DNA from: Ectocarpus siliculosus
Lineage: Eukaryota > Sar > Phaeophyceae > Ectocarpales > Ectocarpaceae
DNA: 64,000 nt
Reading direction: 5' to 3'
Assembly: GCA_000310025.1 (NCBI GenBank)
Contig: FN649756.1
Span: 313,535-377,534 of the forward strand
Below are positions 24,191-36,642 of this stretch, one piece after another. Numbering within the stretch: position 1 is the first letter of the stretch; every line of letters begins with the position of its first letter. The translations under genes were made by a program, and so were the position numbers. The notes below the pieces were generated by a model. That model was not told the origin of the DNA, made no database searches, and saw nothing but the letters and a program-made list of their open reading frames with translations.

Positions 24191-27100
24191 ATGGTAAGTG
24201 ACATTTCTCCTCCCGCCGTACCAGGTGACCACCGTATAGTGACGACACCGATGTGTCCTTGGGTGGTAGCGGCGTTGCCATCTAGTAACCAGGAGACAGA
24301 CCGCGAACTGGCGCTTGTCCCCGACTCCTGGATGCAGCGTCGTGTGGGTGTCCGCCTGGCCAGAGCACAAGACACTACAGAGTATCCCTCCGGACGTGTG
24401 TTTGGTGGTGTGTTGTGGGAGGCATGTCTAGAACTTCGTTGCACGTTTTCTGAAACCACCTCCCACTGTTTCGCGATTGCTGTCTTTGCTCCCTGTGCCT
24501 GCTCTCGCTTGGCTGGATGTCGGCGTGGTTGACACCTTGGCTCTCACTGGTGCATGGCTTTGCTTGGGGTTGGGTGCGTCGTGCCCACTATTGTTGCAGC
24601 CGAAGCAAATCCACGACATCAGGGACTTCCTGCAAAAGGCTCGCCGGTAAGAGCTCGTGTCTATCGGGGTTTGCCTCGTTAGCAACGCTTTTCCATCTCG
24701 GCCAACTTGCAGGCGCGGGCAATGCTGTGGTGCTCGTTCTCGAAAGACACCCCTCTCTGCTGCGTCTCTGCTGTGTGTCCTCTATACACAACCTTGGCGT
24801 TCAACGCGTCTTGACGACTGCTGCTGTATACAAACAGGTTGTCTCTCTATGCTTTTAGGGCCAGCCTGCTTAGGCAACGGCACGATTAGCGTTTGCCTAC
24901 GACATATCCCTGCTGTTGCTGTGCAAATGTACTTGTGTACAATACAGCAGTACAACTACTGCTTGCACATGCCATTCCCGTTGTAGCCGACAGCCGGTGG
25001 CCCCGCAGGTGTAAGACGTACACTGCACGCAGTGTTCGTAACGCCATGTTGACACAAGTGTCATGGCTCGCCTGGGTACCGCCGTGTATGTGCTCTCTCA
25101 TCCCTTCCCGGAGCTCTGTTCTTTCGCCGGGATCAATACGCGCCAAATACCCTGTGTTGCCGCCTTGTCTGTCACCTCCAAAACTCGAAACGGGCACCAG
25201 CGGGAGGGGCCCTTCTCTGCCATAATCTGCAATAGCGGGGGCGCGGCGTACATGGCGCGTGCCTCAGTATGCATAAGTGCGCCGTTTCTCCCCCAACTCT
25301 CGCACACAGCCGTGTATCCAACATGCAGTTGTAATTTTTTCCAATCTTCTGGGTGTGGTGCTTTGGTTGATTGGGTTGGTAGGTTGATACATCAGGGTAC
25401 AGCAGTCTCGCGGCTTGTGTTTTGGAAGGAAACGAGCACACCCTCCACGACACATGGCGACTGCTGTCTGCTCGTAACTGCCGTAGATAAGCCCTGTTAA
25501 CGTGGTTACAGGGAGGAAGCAACTTCTGCATCTGAGTAAACATTAACCAGAGAGCGCGCCACGAATTGAAACACGCAGCAGCGCGACACAGACAGCTACA
25601 GTGGTTTCCCAAAGGACGAATCCTACTTTTGGAACCCCAAGCACTTGGTTGGCTGCACTACAAGAATACGACGGCTATCGCTCCACCTTGTTCCAGCAAG
25701 AAACACCACTAGTAGAGAATTGGAAACGTTGGAATTCTCTCGCCTGTCCCACCGTAACAAGGTCCCACCGTTGTAAGTCGCTCTTCAGCCGCTCTTGTCG
25801 GCTTGGGGGCACACCCTAACTCCCAACTTAACCTCAGGTACCTCAGGTACAAGTTTTCATTGAAGGCATGCACGTGAGTGTACCGCTTTTTCGCGACGTC
25901 GGACTGTAGCTCTGCGCATCCCCGAACGGCAGTTGATATATGCTGCTAGCGAAAGCAATCACTTCCGCTTAACCTGCCATGTCCAGCCGCTACTGCATGC
26001 TACCTCAGGGCACCGTCACCGAGGAGAGATCTGCTCGAAGTATTACACGTTCACACAAGAACGAAGGACCGCGGCAGTTGTAACATAACAGGCCAGCAGT
26101 TGCACGTAGATGGAGAGCAAACCCGTTGCACCGGTGCCCGTACGCACTGTTTTCGAGCGGGATCAACGGGGCGCCTCGAGTGGATATTGATATGTATTGC
26201 AGGCGTGGGTTTTGAGGTTGACCTGCGGACCTGGCTGGGCCGCACTCGTCTGCTGGGTTGACGTTAACGCGAGAATCGACCACGTGAAAGAACACCAAGA
26301 AGGACACCAACAGAGCCGTATGCCGAGTGCTGCTCCAGTTCACCGTGTCTGCATTGTTGGCGCTAGGTGGCCATCGATCGCACACGTCCCTTTATCTCAC
26401 ACGATGTTTATCGCTGGCGTGGCGGATTCCATATTTTGGCGAGATCAGATATGGCTCTCTATTGCCCTGCTTCCGTGTCTAATGTGGTTACCTTCTGTGC
26501 GTGTGCTCTGTGCTCTGCTCCTGCCTTGACTGTGCCTCCCAACGCAGCCGCGATGCCAAGTCTGTGAAGATCAAGAACAACAAGGCGACTCACTCGACCA
26601 AGTTCAAGATCCGCTGCTCCAGGGTGAGTCAAGTTGGTCACAAGACTCCGCCTTTGGATGCCCAAATTACTCCCACATGCTGTCCTTCCCGCAGTGCTTG
26701 CAGCACATTGTTGCCTGGATGTTGTAGGTAATTGCCTCAGCAGCTTGATCTAACAGGGTCCAGGTTCAGAGTTTCACCCTTTACAAGGGAAATAGGGGTC
26801 AGGACAGGCAAGAAACGACTGCTGGTACGCTTTTTTTCCCGCACCCGTTTGTGGTTCTCTTGCGGATCTTTACTGCAATCGTTCTACAGTTTTAGAAGGC
26901 CGTCTCCAGTGTATACCATACATGGTATTTAGGTACACATTAAGTTTTCTTTCGTGACGCACGAATGCTATGTGCTTCGGGCGGCAACGCTGCCGGCACG
27001 TGCAACGAAACTCCGTTGTTTCATCGCTTGCTTTTTTTTTGTTTTGCTGACATCGGCCGGTTGTTGCTAGAATTTTTATCTCATCTCTCATGTTTGCCGT

Positions 27101-27830
27101 TGAGAAGAAAGCGGCAGGAAAAGCCATTTAGTATGCACGGAAAAGTGTTTTCCAAGTGTACGTACCCCCTATCGCATATCGGAATCCTCCCACAGAAATG
27201 GATTTGAAGGTCAGTTCTCGATGGAGGGCGACAGCTGTGGTTTTTGTTTTGCCGTTTGAAGACAAACCTGGACTCCGATATTGGGTAGCAGGCTAAGACA
27301 TTGGCGACTTGTGCAACTTGCATGCGCATCAGTTGGCACTATCTTGCGAGGTATTCTTTTCAGCCATCTAAATCGTCCCGTTCCAAACTGTTGTTTCTCG
27401 TTTCCCCCAGCTGGGCTCGGCTTTTACATGTGTGTAGTAGTCCACCTGTATGCGTATGGTGTCACTGGGCTTCTCATCATACACCTCCTCATCCCTCGCC
27501 ATTCCTGATTCTTTTTTCCTTTCGTGCTGTGCTTGACTCGTGGCACTTGCAAGTTCACCTGTAAATAGTAGTCTCACCTTCTCATCATACACCTCCTCAT
27601 CCCTCGCCATTCCTGATTCTTTTTTCGTTCATGCTGTGCTTGACGACTCTTTCAGCTCCTCCCCTCACCCCGTTGTTTCTGTTCCCCCCTTTTTCTCTGC
27701 TCTCCCTTGTGAACGCTGTGTGTGTTGCTGCGCGCAGTACCTGTACACCCTGTGCGTCACCGACAAGGAGAAGGCCGACAAGCTCACGCAATCGCTTCCC
27801 CCCGGTCTTCACAAGAAGCAGCTCCAATGA
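24191..27830 (+). CDS. RPL38: 60S ribosomal protein L38 (eL38)
   Basis: Four exons: 24191-24193 (the ATG alone, followed by donor GTAAGT), 24600-24646, 26548-26623 and 27738-27830, giving 72 residues against 70 in animals. The protein reads [15 protein letters not shown], then [20 protein letters not shown], then [20 protein letters not shown] and [11 protein letters not shown], matching eL38 along its full length. Human eL38 lacks the two or three extra residues around KATHST. eL38 is a small protein of the large ribosomal subunit. A start codon isolated in its own exon, with a leader intron directly after it, is common in ribosomal protein genes. Introns of 406, 1901 and 1114 bases make the gene about 3.6 kb for a 72-residue product. 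Confidence 0.96.
27436..27648 (+). repeat. Two-copy tandem duplication in eL38 intron 3
   Basis: Copies begin near 27441 and 27554 and share CTCATCATACACCTCCTCAT and the following pyrimidine-rich ~45 bases with few differences. The duplicated block is part of the long pyrimidine-rich stretch before the last exon. Confidence 0.8.
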
Positions 27831-29574
27831 TTCATCTCATCCGTCTCGTTCAGACTGGATTCGTCTCAAGGTTTCCTAGCTTCCTGATGACGGGGTTGAC
27901 TTTGCTGCCGGGACCGGACCTCTCGAATCGATGGGTTTCGTCTTCTCTGCTGTGATGGCTCGGGGATGGGAGGGAAGGGGGGGATGTTCATCTCCAATCG
28001 ACCCGTTGTTGTCACTTGCGTGATTATGCACGGGCTCGCGCCCTTCCTTTCTCGAGTGCGGATGCGGAGGGATAGCGTTGACACTGCTTGTGTTGGAAGT
28101 GGCTGGGATGTTGAAGGTTGGTCGGTTGTTAATGCCGAGCATTTGAGATTTGGGATTTTAAGGGAGGTGCCGAGCTGACTGCTGCTCTCGAAAAAATATG
28201 ATTTTTTTGAAACACATTTGGTTTTTGTCTCGTCATTTGGTGGGTTCATCGCATTGCTGCTGCACCAAAGGTGCGCATGCATCAGCTGCATGCTAGCAGC
28301 ATCACCGCGCCTGTGTCCGCCGAGCGAACTGACTGGCAGTGCGAGCGGTGGCCGTGCTCTCCACGACGCGTGTGTGTGTTCGAAGGTTTCATTCGTCTGC
28401 CATCACAAATCACGCTATGATGCTTCTCGTCACGTACTACATGGTGACATTTTCCCTCATCTCCACAGCAAAGGGCGGCGATCCGGACGGCAGTGATCCT
28501 CACCCTTACGAAAACAGGAATTTGTAGTCTCTTTGTCACACGATGCATACTCTTCCGGACACTCGCCGCCTGAATACATATGCGTGAAGCGCCTGCTAAG
28601 AATATGCCGATGGGTTGACATCTAGGAGAAAACTACGAGTAGCCCTTCCGTACCAGTGTACCCGGCAGCAAACCATGGGTGAATGACAGATGCCGCATTC
28701 AACCTGACCGTTTTTATTTATTGGCAGGCGTTCTTGTTGTAGAGAGCCGAGACGGCTTTGACCGCGTGATCACGGCAACGAAGCTGTTTGAAACTTGAGC
28801 CCGGTGGCATCACTCAATTGGACAACACTGGTCAGGTCGAGCGTTCAGTCAGGTTCGAGCCTGCGATTGAAGGGAAACAGTCTGAAACCCGGAACAAATC
28901 CGGGGATTCGAACTGGGATCCGGCGAAACAAGACTAGTGAAGCATTCAAAGTCAACGAGAGGGCCGGAGCTCTGTTGCCTCACTACATCTAAACAACCGC
29001 ATTTTGAACGTTTGTGTTGGTTCAACCAGCGCGACTTGTTACATGGCCACAGGCTGACTACCTCCCAAACTGGGCAGTAACTACTATTTACGAGATTAGA
29101 GGACCCATCAATCAACTCAAAGCGACACTACAATTCCCGTGATGACGTCCCAAAACGTCCGACGCCGCGGGTGATCCACGTCGGACGATGACCGTCGGTG
29201 ATAATAGAGATATGCATAGGACCACCTTCTCCGCTCGACACGCGAGGCCAAACAAGGCAAACTCCTTAGTTCCGCAACTTTCAAGGTTTTTTACATCGAG
29301 AGGGGAGAGGTTGTGTCCTTCTCGCACGCACCGATCGATGACGTTCTGTCCCGAAATCAACCCGCAAAAGAATGTACTTCATCTGACCAACCCCCTTTGG
29401 CATGAGGCATGAGACACAAAACAACGACTCAATCCATACTTTCTCAACGCGGGACTCATCTATCTACACATGCTCTACCCCTGCGTCACAAAAACTCAAC
29501 AGCCCGCTACACAAATATACGGAGAGTTGTGCGAGAGCACTTGTTCCTCAGAACGACGACGGTTGGTCATGCTC
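27831..29574. other. Intergenic between convergent eL38 and cupin genes
   Basis: No gene recognised. At about 28896-28960 the minus strand has a B-box-like GTTCGAATCCCC, a weak hint of a tRNA-derived repeat without a convincing A box. Confidence 0.4.
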
Positions 29575-31280
29575 CTACGTGGGCTGGAGAATCATCACCT
29601 CCACTTCTTCCTCTCCAACGTTGCTCCATGCACCATCAGTAGTAGTGCCAGCGTCACCGGCAGAAATGTCTCCCGAGGACTTGCCACACCACCAATTGTC
29701 GCCGGGCATAACCCCCCCGCTCGACAACTTTGCGATGGTCATGGCAACAGCGAGGTACCCAAACGGCACCGGCACCATCGACCCGTCTCCACCTCCCGCA
29801 TCGAAGACACTGCCGATGCACTCCCCAGGGGCAAGCTTTACCCGGTAGGCGCGCAGGACACCATTTTCGAAGCACAGGTCCCGTTGCAAGGTGCTTGGGA
29901 GTGCGGGGCTGAGGCTTGCGGGTCTGGGGCGATCCGCTTTGATCTCGATATCCATGCAATCTAGCTTGCGGTTGCCCACGCAGACCTGAAAACAGATGGA
30001 TAAGTCATGCAGTGCTTCTTCGGGGTGAACGCTTGGCAGGGTTGGGGCTTTTTGGGAACGGAATGTAACGCACAGAAGATCCAAACAAATCACCTTCAAC
30101 ATCAACAGGAAGAGCAGATACATGTGTCCAACGCCCTATTTCTACTGGACAAGCGGGCTTCTCGAACGTACCAAAGAACTTACAACGCCTGCTATGTCCA
30201 AGCGTATTTGTTAAGCAGCAGGTTGGGGAAGATGAGATTGCTTTACAACCACGATCGGCAGCGGCCCACCCCCCGAGTCAATCCTGTTTCAAATGCTTTA
30301 ACAGTGTTTTCCGGGGGCGACACCACCAACAAGAGCAACACGCCAGTTTCTTTAACTGGCACTACTGTATCCACTGAATACCTTCATCGCTGTATGAAAG
30401 AGTTGTATGCATAATAATAGCAGTACCATTGGTATGTTTGCTTGAGTCCTAGATTCTCTCCGTTCGATCATGCCCTGTGCACCCTCTGGCGTTGACACTC
30501 TGCAGTGGCATACCGAATCCAACTTGAAGATCCGCTGGTTCTGTACGATAGTTGGTGGCATTCCACCCTTCTCTCGAATATGCCTCTTGCGTGGGATCAA
30601 ACATGAAATCAAGACGATCAAAAAGACACGGGATACCCATGCATAAAAAAGCTAGCCATCAGCGGGTGAGGCGTTTAATCTGTACGACCAAACAGCACTG
30701 GTGTGGCTGCTGTTGCTCTCCTCGCCTTGTGGATGATGGGATTGGCCAGATGATCTCCCCAGTAGAACGACCCCGCTTCGAGTTCCACCTCAAAGGGTTC
30801 CTTTCCCACCACCTCGTTGCGAATCTGAGCACAGCAGTATAGTATGTACAGTAGCCACGACATGACGCATCAAACAAGACAGCAGGACAAACAACGGCGA
30901 GAACCGATAGAGCGTGTCAGGTGCCGCGACGCTCTTCAAATGCTGCATTGCACACTATAGCATATGCTGTTGAACCAAAACAACTGGTCACACTTGTTTG
31001 CAGATGCTCGAATTGCTACCTCTCTGCCAAACTGCGCGCTGGCTGTGCCAAGAGCAATCGGTCCAACCTGGGCGGTTCTGAAGAACAAGAAGAAGCTGTC
31101 CTGACTGTGCCGATGATACATAGTGTCTTGGTTCATGGGGCAGTCGACCTTAAGAACCCTTACATACTCGTTCTCAAACACGGTGGGATGCAGCGGTTCG
31201 TCATATACTTCCACAAACTCCGGCGCTTGTACTTGGGCATCCTTCGCAACAGCCGAAACCGGAGCCTCTGCTGTGGTCAT
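29575..31280 (-). CDS. Double-cupin domain protein (RmlC-like)
   Basis: Three minus-strand exons, all phase 0: 31280-31068, 30824-30726 and 29985-29575, giving 240 residues. The first cupin (about 25-125) carries EPLHPTVFENEYVRVLKVDC, the metal-site pattern HRHSQDSFFLFF, EVELEAGSFYWGDH and, across the second intron, the HK-VCVGNRKLDCMDIEI strand pair typical of cupin motif 2. The second half (FENGVLRAYRVKLAPGEC to VEVMILQPT) has cupin-like strands but lacks the His cluster, so it is probably a degenerate barrel. Cupins are small beta-barrels that often bind a metal; the substrate cannot be told from sequence. The second intron uses a GC donor (AAG|GCGAGG), supported by reading phase and by the cupin alignment. 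The gene is divergent from the FN3 gene, 720 bases away. Confidence 0.8.
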
Positions 31281-32001
31281 AGCTCAAGCCTGTTAAACCG
31301 TGGGTGCATAGGGTAGTGAGGGAAAAAGCGCAAGCTCATGCGGTGAAGGTGTGATGCCGATCACGCACAAACTGAAAGCTCCATGGCTCCCGTATCGTTG
31401 AAGTATAGCAGCTACAGTGTAGTTGGATATCTCTCGTGGGGGTTGCTAGCTGTCTGTCTGTTTGTCCAAGGTACGCATCGTTGAATCAGCATGATCTCTT
31501 CGCTCATCATGTATACAGTAGTCTAGAGGTACCTGGGCAACAAATCATCAGCACGAGGCCAGCTAAAGCCCTCTACCTACCAACACCACGCACGTTCTCC
31601 TTCAATGAGTACCAGCGGGCATCGTTGTTTGGGTACAATGGCCGTCATGGCGTGTGTCGAGCTCCTGACTCGGGGACGGACTCCTTTCGTCAGATCGTCG
31701 ACTCACCACTCGGTTGTGTCTGAAGTAAACCGCGCGAGCACGTTCAGATCCACCTCTACCGTTCTTGCGCCCTATACTCAAGCCCAGTAGTCACCTATAC
31801 AGCAGTGGACACACTGAGGAGAGAGAGACTGGCGTGAGGAGCCTAGGCCCGTGCGTTAGCCCCGTCGCGCCCGCGGGTGAGGTGCGCGCGTGTATGTCGA
31901 TCGTACCCCCCCAGGAACGCCTCGGGAACCAACAAATATATTGTCCGCTTTCATCTGCTGCTGTTCACTGCTGCTGCTGTTTACTACCCAACGTCCGAGC
32001 G
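31281..32001. other. Intergenic between divergent cupin and FN3 genes
   Basis: About 720 bases that should contain both promoters. No recognisable element found. Confidence 0.5.
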
Positions 32002-33934
32002 ATGGCGGTGCCACAGCTGCAGTTTAAGGACTGCGAGCTAGACTCCATCACTCTTTCGTGGTCAGTGTGGCCACCGCGCCTACGGGCTCTTTCAGTGTTT
32101 CTCTTGGAAATCGTAATCGAGAGTACCACGTGCGCAATATATACAGCAGTGTACTGTACTGCAGTATGCATACACTTTGCAACAACCAACCAACTTTCCT
32201 TGTAGTTTGGCGACGACCTCTCTCTCTCCCCCCGCCCACACTTAGAACACCGCGGGTGCATTGATATGCACCAGCAGCATCAACCAACAGCACGTACCAG
32301 CAATGGGGGGTTGTTGTTGACCACAGGCACACGCACTTTTTCAAAAACAAAACTTCCCTCCGCTCTCGTTGATCGTCGTTGTAACTCGACTCGGTGGCCA
32401 TGGCATTTTCAGGGAGCGGGCCGAAGGCACCGGCTATAAACTGGAATTCCGGGAGATTCTTGTTTCGGTGAGAGATGTACAGGGTAGACTGCAGCACTAG
32501 ACACGAGTTTAGACTATTATAGCCTACACTGCTGTATACCGTAAGAGTGGGAGAGATGGCACCCCCGTGTTAGTTTTTTTTTGTAGCGTATTTCTCCACA
32601 ACTATATAGTAGGAGGGTGCGAACACCAACCGATACCTCTCAGGAAAGCCCTCGACGAGATGTTTCCAAAACTACCCTTTTCGGCAGTGGTACCCCCCTG
32701 GTTGTGGAGAAATACGCTATACATAAACGCCAACACGGGGGTGCCATCTCTCCGACTCTTACGGTAGTCTATGCAAAGTTGGCAAAGTATTTTTTTGTTC
32801 TCGATCCCGTACTCTCCCGTCTGACCGCCGGTCGTGAAGACATGGTGTTTGCTGCTGCTGTCGCAAGATGCTTTGCTCGGGTCGAAAACAGCAAGACGCT
32901 CGGTTTTACATGTACATTACCGTAAGCACGGAGCAGATCATATCGTGGACTGGTGCAACCTGGCGCTGGAAAAATTGAAAACTGAAACTTCGTGTATATC
33001 TATCCGACATGTGTACATATATGTGGTACGAAGCTGGACTACGGAGCTGGTTTTCAAAATCTCTGTCGTGTCCAAAAACTGACATTGTAAACATTTTGTC
33101 TGGAGCATGTGTCTCACCCGTTTCACCCAACGCTGCTGCCGTCATCAGTAATCTGCATCGCTTTGCCGCTGCACAACCCTTCAGCGATCACGCGCGCCCC
33201 TAATGAACACCACTCTCAACCCTCGCTGCTCGCGAAACTCTTCTTTTTACAGTAAAGACGTTGTTGTTGGACTGATGGGGGGGTCCTCTGTTGTCTATAA
33301 CGCTACCGCCAAAAAAGTGCGGGTCGGTTAGATGCTGATTTGAACGCTCGGCTTGGGTACAAGTCACAGTTCATTGTTCAGAGGACTTACAGAACCCGTC
33401 TCATGACTCAAGTTGAGGGCATACACCACAGAGAGACGTTTGGGGAGGGGGCTCAGGGATATATAACAGCAGTTCCGTGTAACCCCCTTCTGTGACGTCG
33501 GTTCAAACGGTGTCGCTGACAAGAAAAGGTTAAACTGACATCTTGAGCAGGTAGGATGGGCGAGAAGAAGAATTTGTGGTGTGGCCGGCAGAGCCGGACC
33601 TGTCTCGTTTGACACAGCAGTTCGCAGAAGAGTTTCGGTTTCGACTGTCACCTATCAGGTACTTAGGACCGACCTTCTTTTAAAAACCCATTTTCGTCAA
33701 GTTTCGACAATCCTTGTAACCTGTCACGCGCTGTGCCTCGTCCTGTTGCCGTGCTACAGGATTGGGCAGGATGTCGCTCGATTGCAATAGCGCCAGAACA
33801 ATCTTCGTCTACGGAGATGAGCACCAAGGTTACTGGTCTCAACCCTTCTTCTTCCTACATTTTTCGGCTCTACACGGTTACAGCTGCCGGCCAGGAGGTG
33901 GGCCCCGGGCCAGAAATCGCTTTTGATACCGAAG
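32002..33934 (+). CDS. Fibronectin type III domain protein (5' exons)
   Basis: Three exons build one complete FN3 domain: 32002-32060, 32413-32467 and 33760-33934. The protein starts MAVPQLQFKDCELDSITLSW and continues GTGYKLEFREILVS, then TKVTGLNPSSSYIFRLYTV and GPGPEIAFDTE. The Trp before the first junction, the TGLNPSSSY-FRLYTV strand F and the closing DTE are standard FN3 features. FN3 domains are protein-interaction modules. The start is the first ATG before the domain, with no signal peptide, so a cytosolic product is likely. The last exon ends in phase 1 (GAA G|GTATGG), so at least one more exon is required; I could not place it with confidence. The exon at 36478-36642 is a candidate 3' end but needs phase 0. 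The second intron contains the transposon at 32539-32764. Confidence 0.65.
32539..32764. mobile_element. MITE with ~68-base terminal inverted repeats and TA target duplication
   Basis: The element begins CCGTAAGAGTGGGAGAGATG and ends with the inverse, CATCTCTCCGACTCTTACGG. The similarity of the inverted arms extends about 68 bases inward with a few mismatches. It is flanked on both sides by TA (32537-32538 and 32765-32766). It is 226 bases long and has no coding capacity. TA duplication suggests mobilisation by a Tc1/mariner-type transposase. The close match of the arms suggests a fairly recent insertion. Confidence 0.85.
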
Positions 33935-36477
33935 GTATGGTCCGCTAATATGTACATTTTTTGCATCAAATGGCTACTATAGATGGTAGGGCCCAGAACG
34001 GAGTGTAATATGGTGCTCTCCAAAGCGTTGCAGCAGGAGGTGTACCCGGTTACAATCTCAAGAAAATGCGGCGAAGAAGGAATGGATACCTATAGGATGG
34101 CAGCATTGTACAAGTGGGTACAAGTTTGGACAACCTTTCTATGCCGTGAAGAGAGGTGAACAACTTGAGAAAAATGCTAACAAAAGATGACGCGCGGATC
34201 TACGCTGGGAATACAGTAGGGACATTGTTCTAGAAGACTCGGGACATCAAAGTACACACAGTTGCACATATTTTGGGTGGAGATTAGCCATGAGCATGAC
34301 TGACCTAGACCACGTGTACATACCAAATGGTAGGTGAGTATGGAACAGGAAGCTAATGATGCGGGGGGTCTCGGAATACATCGTTTCCTTCACGGATGCC
34401 CAGAAAAGTTGGACACAACGGTTCGGTGAATGCGCTATCAATAGCAAAAGCTTGACAGCGTCTAGCCGACAGTATCTATGCCGACCGTGCGAGAAGTGCG
34501 ATGATGGCGACAGACGGCGACGACATCTGGTTGTACTGATATCTTGCAAGGAGTTGCACGGGGAGGTGCCGCACGTGTTTTCGTCACGGGTCTATATGTG
34601 AATGCCATGACGATGATGATGCACTACAGAAAGGAACGCAGGGTTTCGATTCTGCTGATGATTCTACGCAGTGTGCGAGAACTTGGCCGGTTCATCCCGG
34701 TGTGCCGCAAATTATTAATGTTCCGGTTCGTATATTTCCCCCCACCCACATACATCAGTTTGAAGCAAAGAAGCTATAATTTCGCGTGTTGTGTTTCTCG
34801 TTGCCTGTCCGCGACCTTCCCACCCAGTTGTGTCGTGCGCACCAACAAATAAATCGTGCTGCACGATTTCCTAACGATGGATGAGTCAAGACTACCGGAG
34901 AAAGTAAGTGAGTGGGTGAGAAGCAATAAAGTTGACTTCAAAAAGCCTGGCGTCGACGTTATCTTGTTCCAATAGAAGCCCGCGGCGTGCGCGATTGCTT
35001 ACTGCCCTTCTACTCTAAGCTCCGTTTTCGTTGATGGGCCTTCTTCATGCGTCGGCAAGGGTTCGTTGACTGTATTTTGGGAAGCAGGGAAGTTGCTGTG
35101 CTTTTTCGCGAATGGCGTCGTTTCGTGTCTGTCATGCGAGACCAGGTGGTCGTAACGTATCAGGTGTCGATGCCCATCATTCCAGGTGTTAGTTTGTAGA
35201 TATGTTGAGGTTCTGCATGCACAGGGCTCAAGCAAGGTAGCGCATGAGGCTTCGGCATTGGCCGTTTTTTGGGGGGGGTTTGTCGTCTCTACGTTTTTTC
35301 TCTCTGTTACCCAAGGTGTCATCTGGGCGTTATCCTTGTAGCCTACTGCTGTTGCTAAGCTGTAATATTTTTGTGTGCTATAGATGGGCTCTAGGCGCGC
35401 TTGCGGTGTCTCTCCTTTGGGTGCTTCCCGTCTGTCTGTTGTTGTGTTGGAAACCTCAGCTGTCAGTGTTCGACCGTGATCTGCTATCCTCTCTGAGAGA
35501 GTTGCATATCGCGATGCATCGTGCGGGTTTGTCTAGGGGAGCGCGAGTCATAGCTGGTTGAGATCATGGCAGCCTCGCCTTGTTGATTTTTCTGACAACC
35601 AATTCAGCCTGTAAGAATAAACCATTCCCAAGAAAGTAATCGAAACTCTGGAGAACCAGTGAATGTTGGCACTCTGCGAATTCCCTGGGTAAGACGGCGT
35701 TGAGATTTTGAGCACGGTGCCTAGTACCGTGCCTAGTGTACTCACCGCAGCAGTCAGAAACACAATCATCCCTTGCTATTTGTTTCGTAACAACTGGAGG
35801 CCCACACTTCATTTGTGAATGTGGACTATTGAAGAGTCTTCGGAGTTTGTCACCTTTGGCATATGTGTCACACGTCCCACTGTATCTTGTCGCGAGGCAT
35901 GCTCAAATCCAATCCCGCGGGGCGTTTTTGGATTCCCCACTCGCCCTCTTTTCAGTACCCAAATTCAGAGTCCGGTCCCATACCACTTAAGGCATATGTT
36001 TAATGCGACGAACGAAAAGAGGAACAAGAATGCGTGTTTGCCAACGTATCATTCGACACGCTTTTGACAGGAGGGAAAAACAGCAACGAGCGCTCAACTG
36101 CCAGAAACATCCTCTGGGCTCAGTACCTGGTATGTTGGGGTTGTTTATAGTTTTCGGTTGTACAAGATGGGCCGATCGACGCGAACTAAAAACTGACTGG
36201 ATGCCATTTCTCACGTATTTTACCCTTTTTTACCTGAAATGTGTTGACAGTTTCTTGTGAAAGACATCAAACGTTCTCAAGGAGCTACGAGTGGCTCTGC
36301 GGCGATCTGTGCGTGTGTGGCCGGCCTGAGTGCAATCTCGCCACACATTTTTGTCATCTCCCTCCTACTCTCCTTTCTCCTATACTCCAGTCGCGCCGGA
36401 TACTCATACGCCGACTACCCTCTGTGTCCCGTTCAGCCGCACATGCTCGACTGAGCTTCCCTTCCTCCTTTTGCCAG
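33935..36477. other. Region without a resolved gene downstream of the FN3 exons
   Basis: About 2.5 kb that probably contains further FN3-gene introns and exons. Candidate donors exist (for example after 34897, AAA|GTAAGT), but none could be tied to a coherent reading frame. Confidence 0.4.
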
Positions 36478-36642
36478 GCGACCATGTCTTTACTGCCCCC
36501 CATTCACATAGCACCCCAAATACAGATAGCCCCCAAAAGGTACGCCGCGGTAGACAAGATGGCCAGGGCCCATGCGCTCATGAAGAACATCATCTCGTGC
36601 ACCGTCGGAACTTCGCAGCTTCGGAGAAAGCACCGTCTGTGA
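36478..36642 (+). CDS. Candidate terminal exon of unknown protein
   Basis: After a strong pyrimidine-rich acceptor (CCTTTTGCCAG) a phase-0 frame runs 54 codons to TGA. It includes PIHIAPQIQIAPKRYAAVDK and MARAHALMKNIISCTVGTSQ. Third positions are GC-rich in the second half, as in confirmed exons nearby. No family is recognised. It could be the last exon of the FN3 gene, but the phase-1 end of the last known FN3 exon then requires an intervening exon. Confidence 0.35.
   Translation, partial: ATMSLLPPIHIAPQIQIAPKRYAAVDKMARAHALMKNIISCTVGTSQLRRKHRL

Noticed and set aside
33551-33658. Possible additional FN3-gene exon between 32467 and 33760
   Set aside because: It has an acceptor, a donor and phase 0 at both ends, but the in-frame peptide is Arg-rich and would interrupt the FN3 fold. 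Joining 32467 directly to 33760 gives a complete domain.
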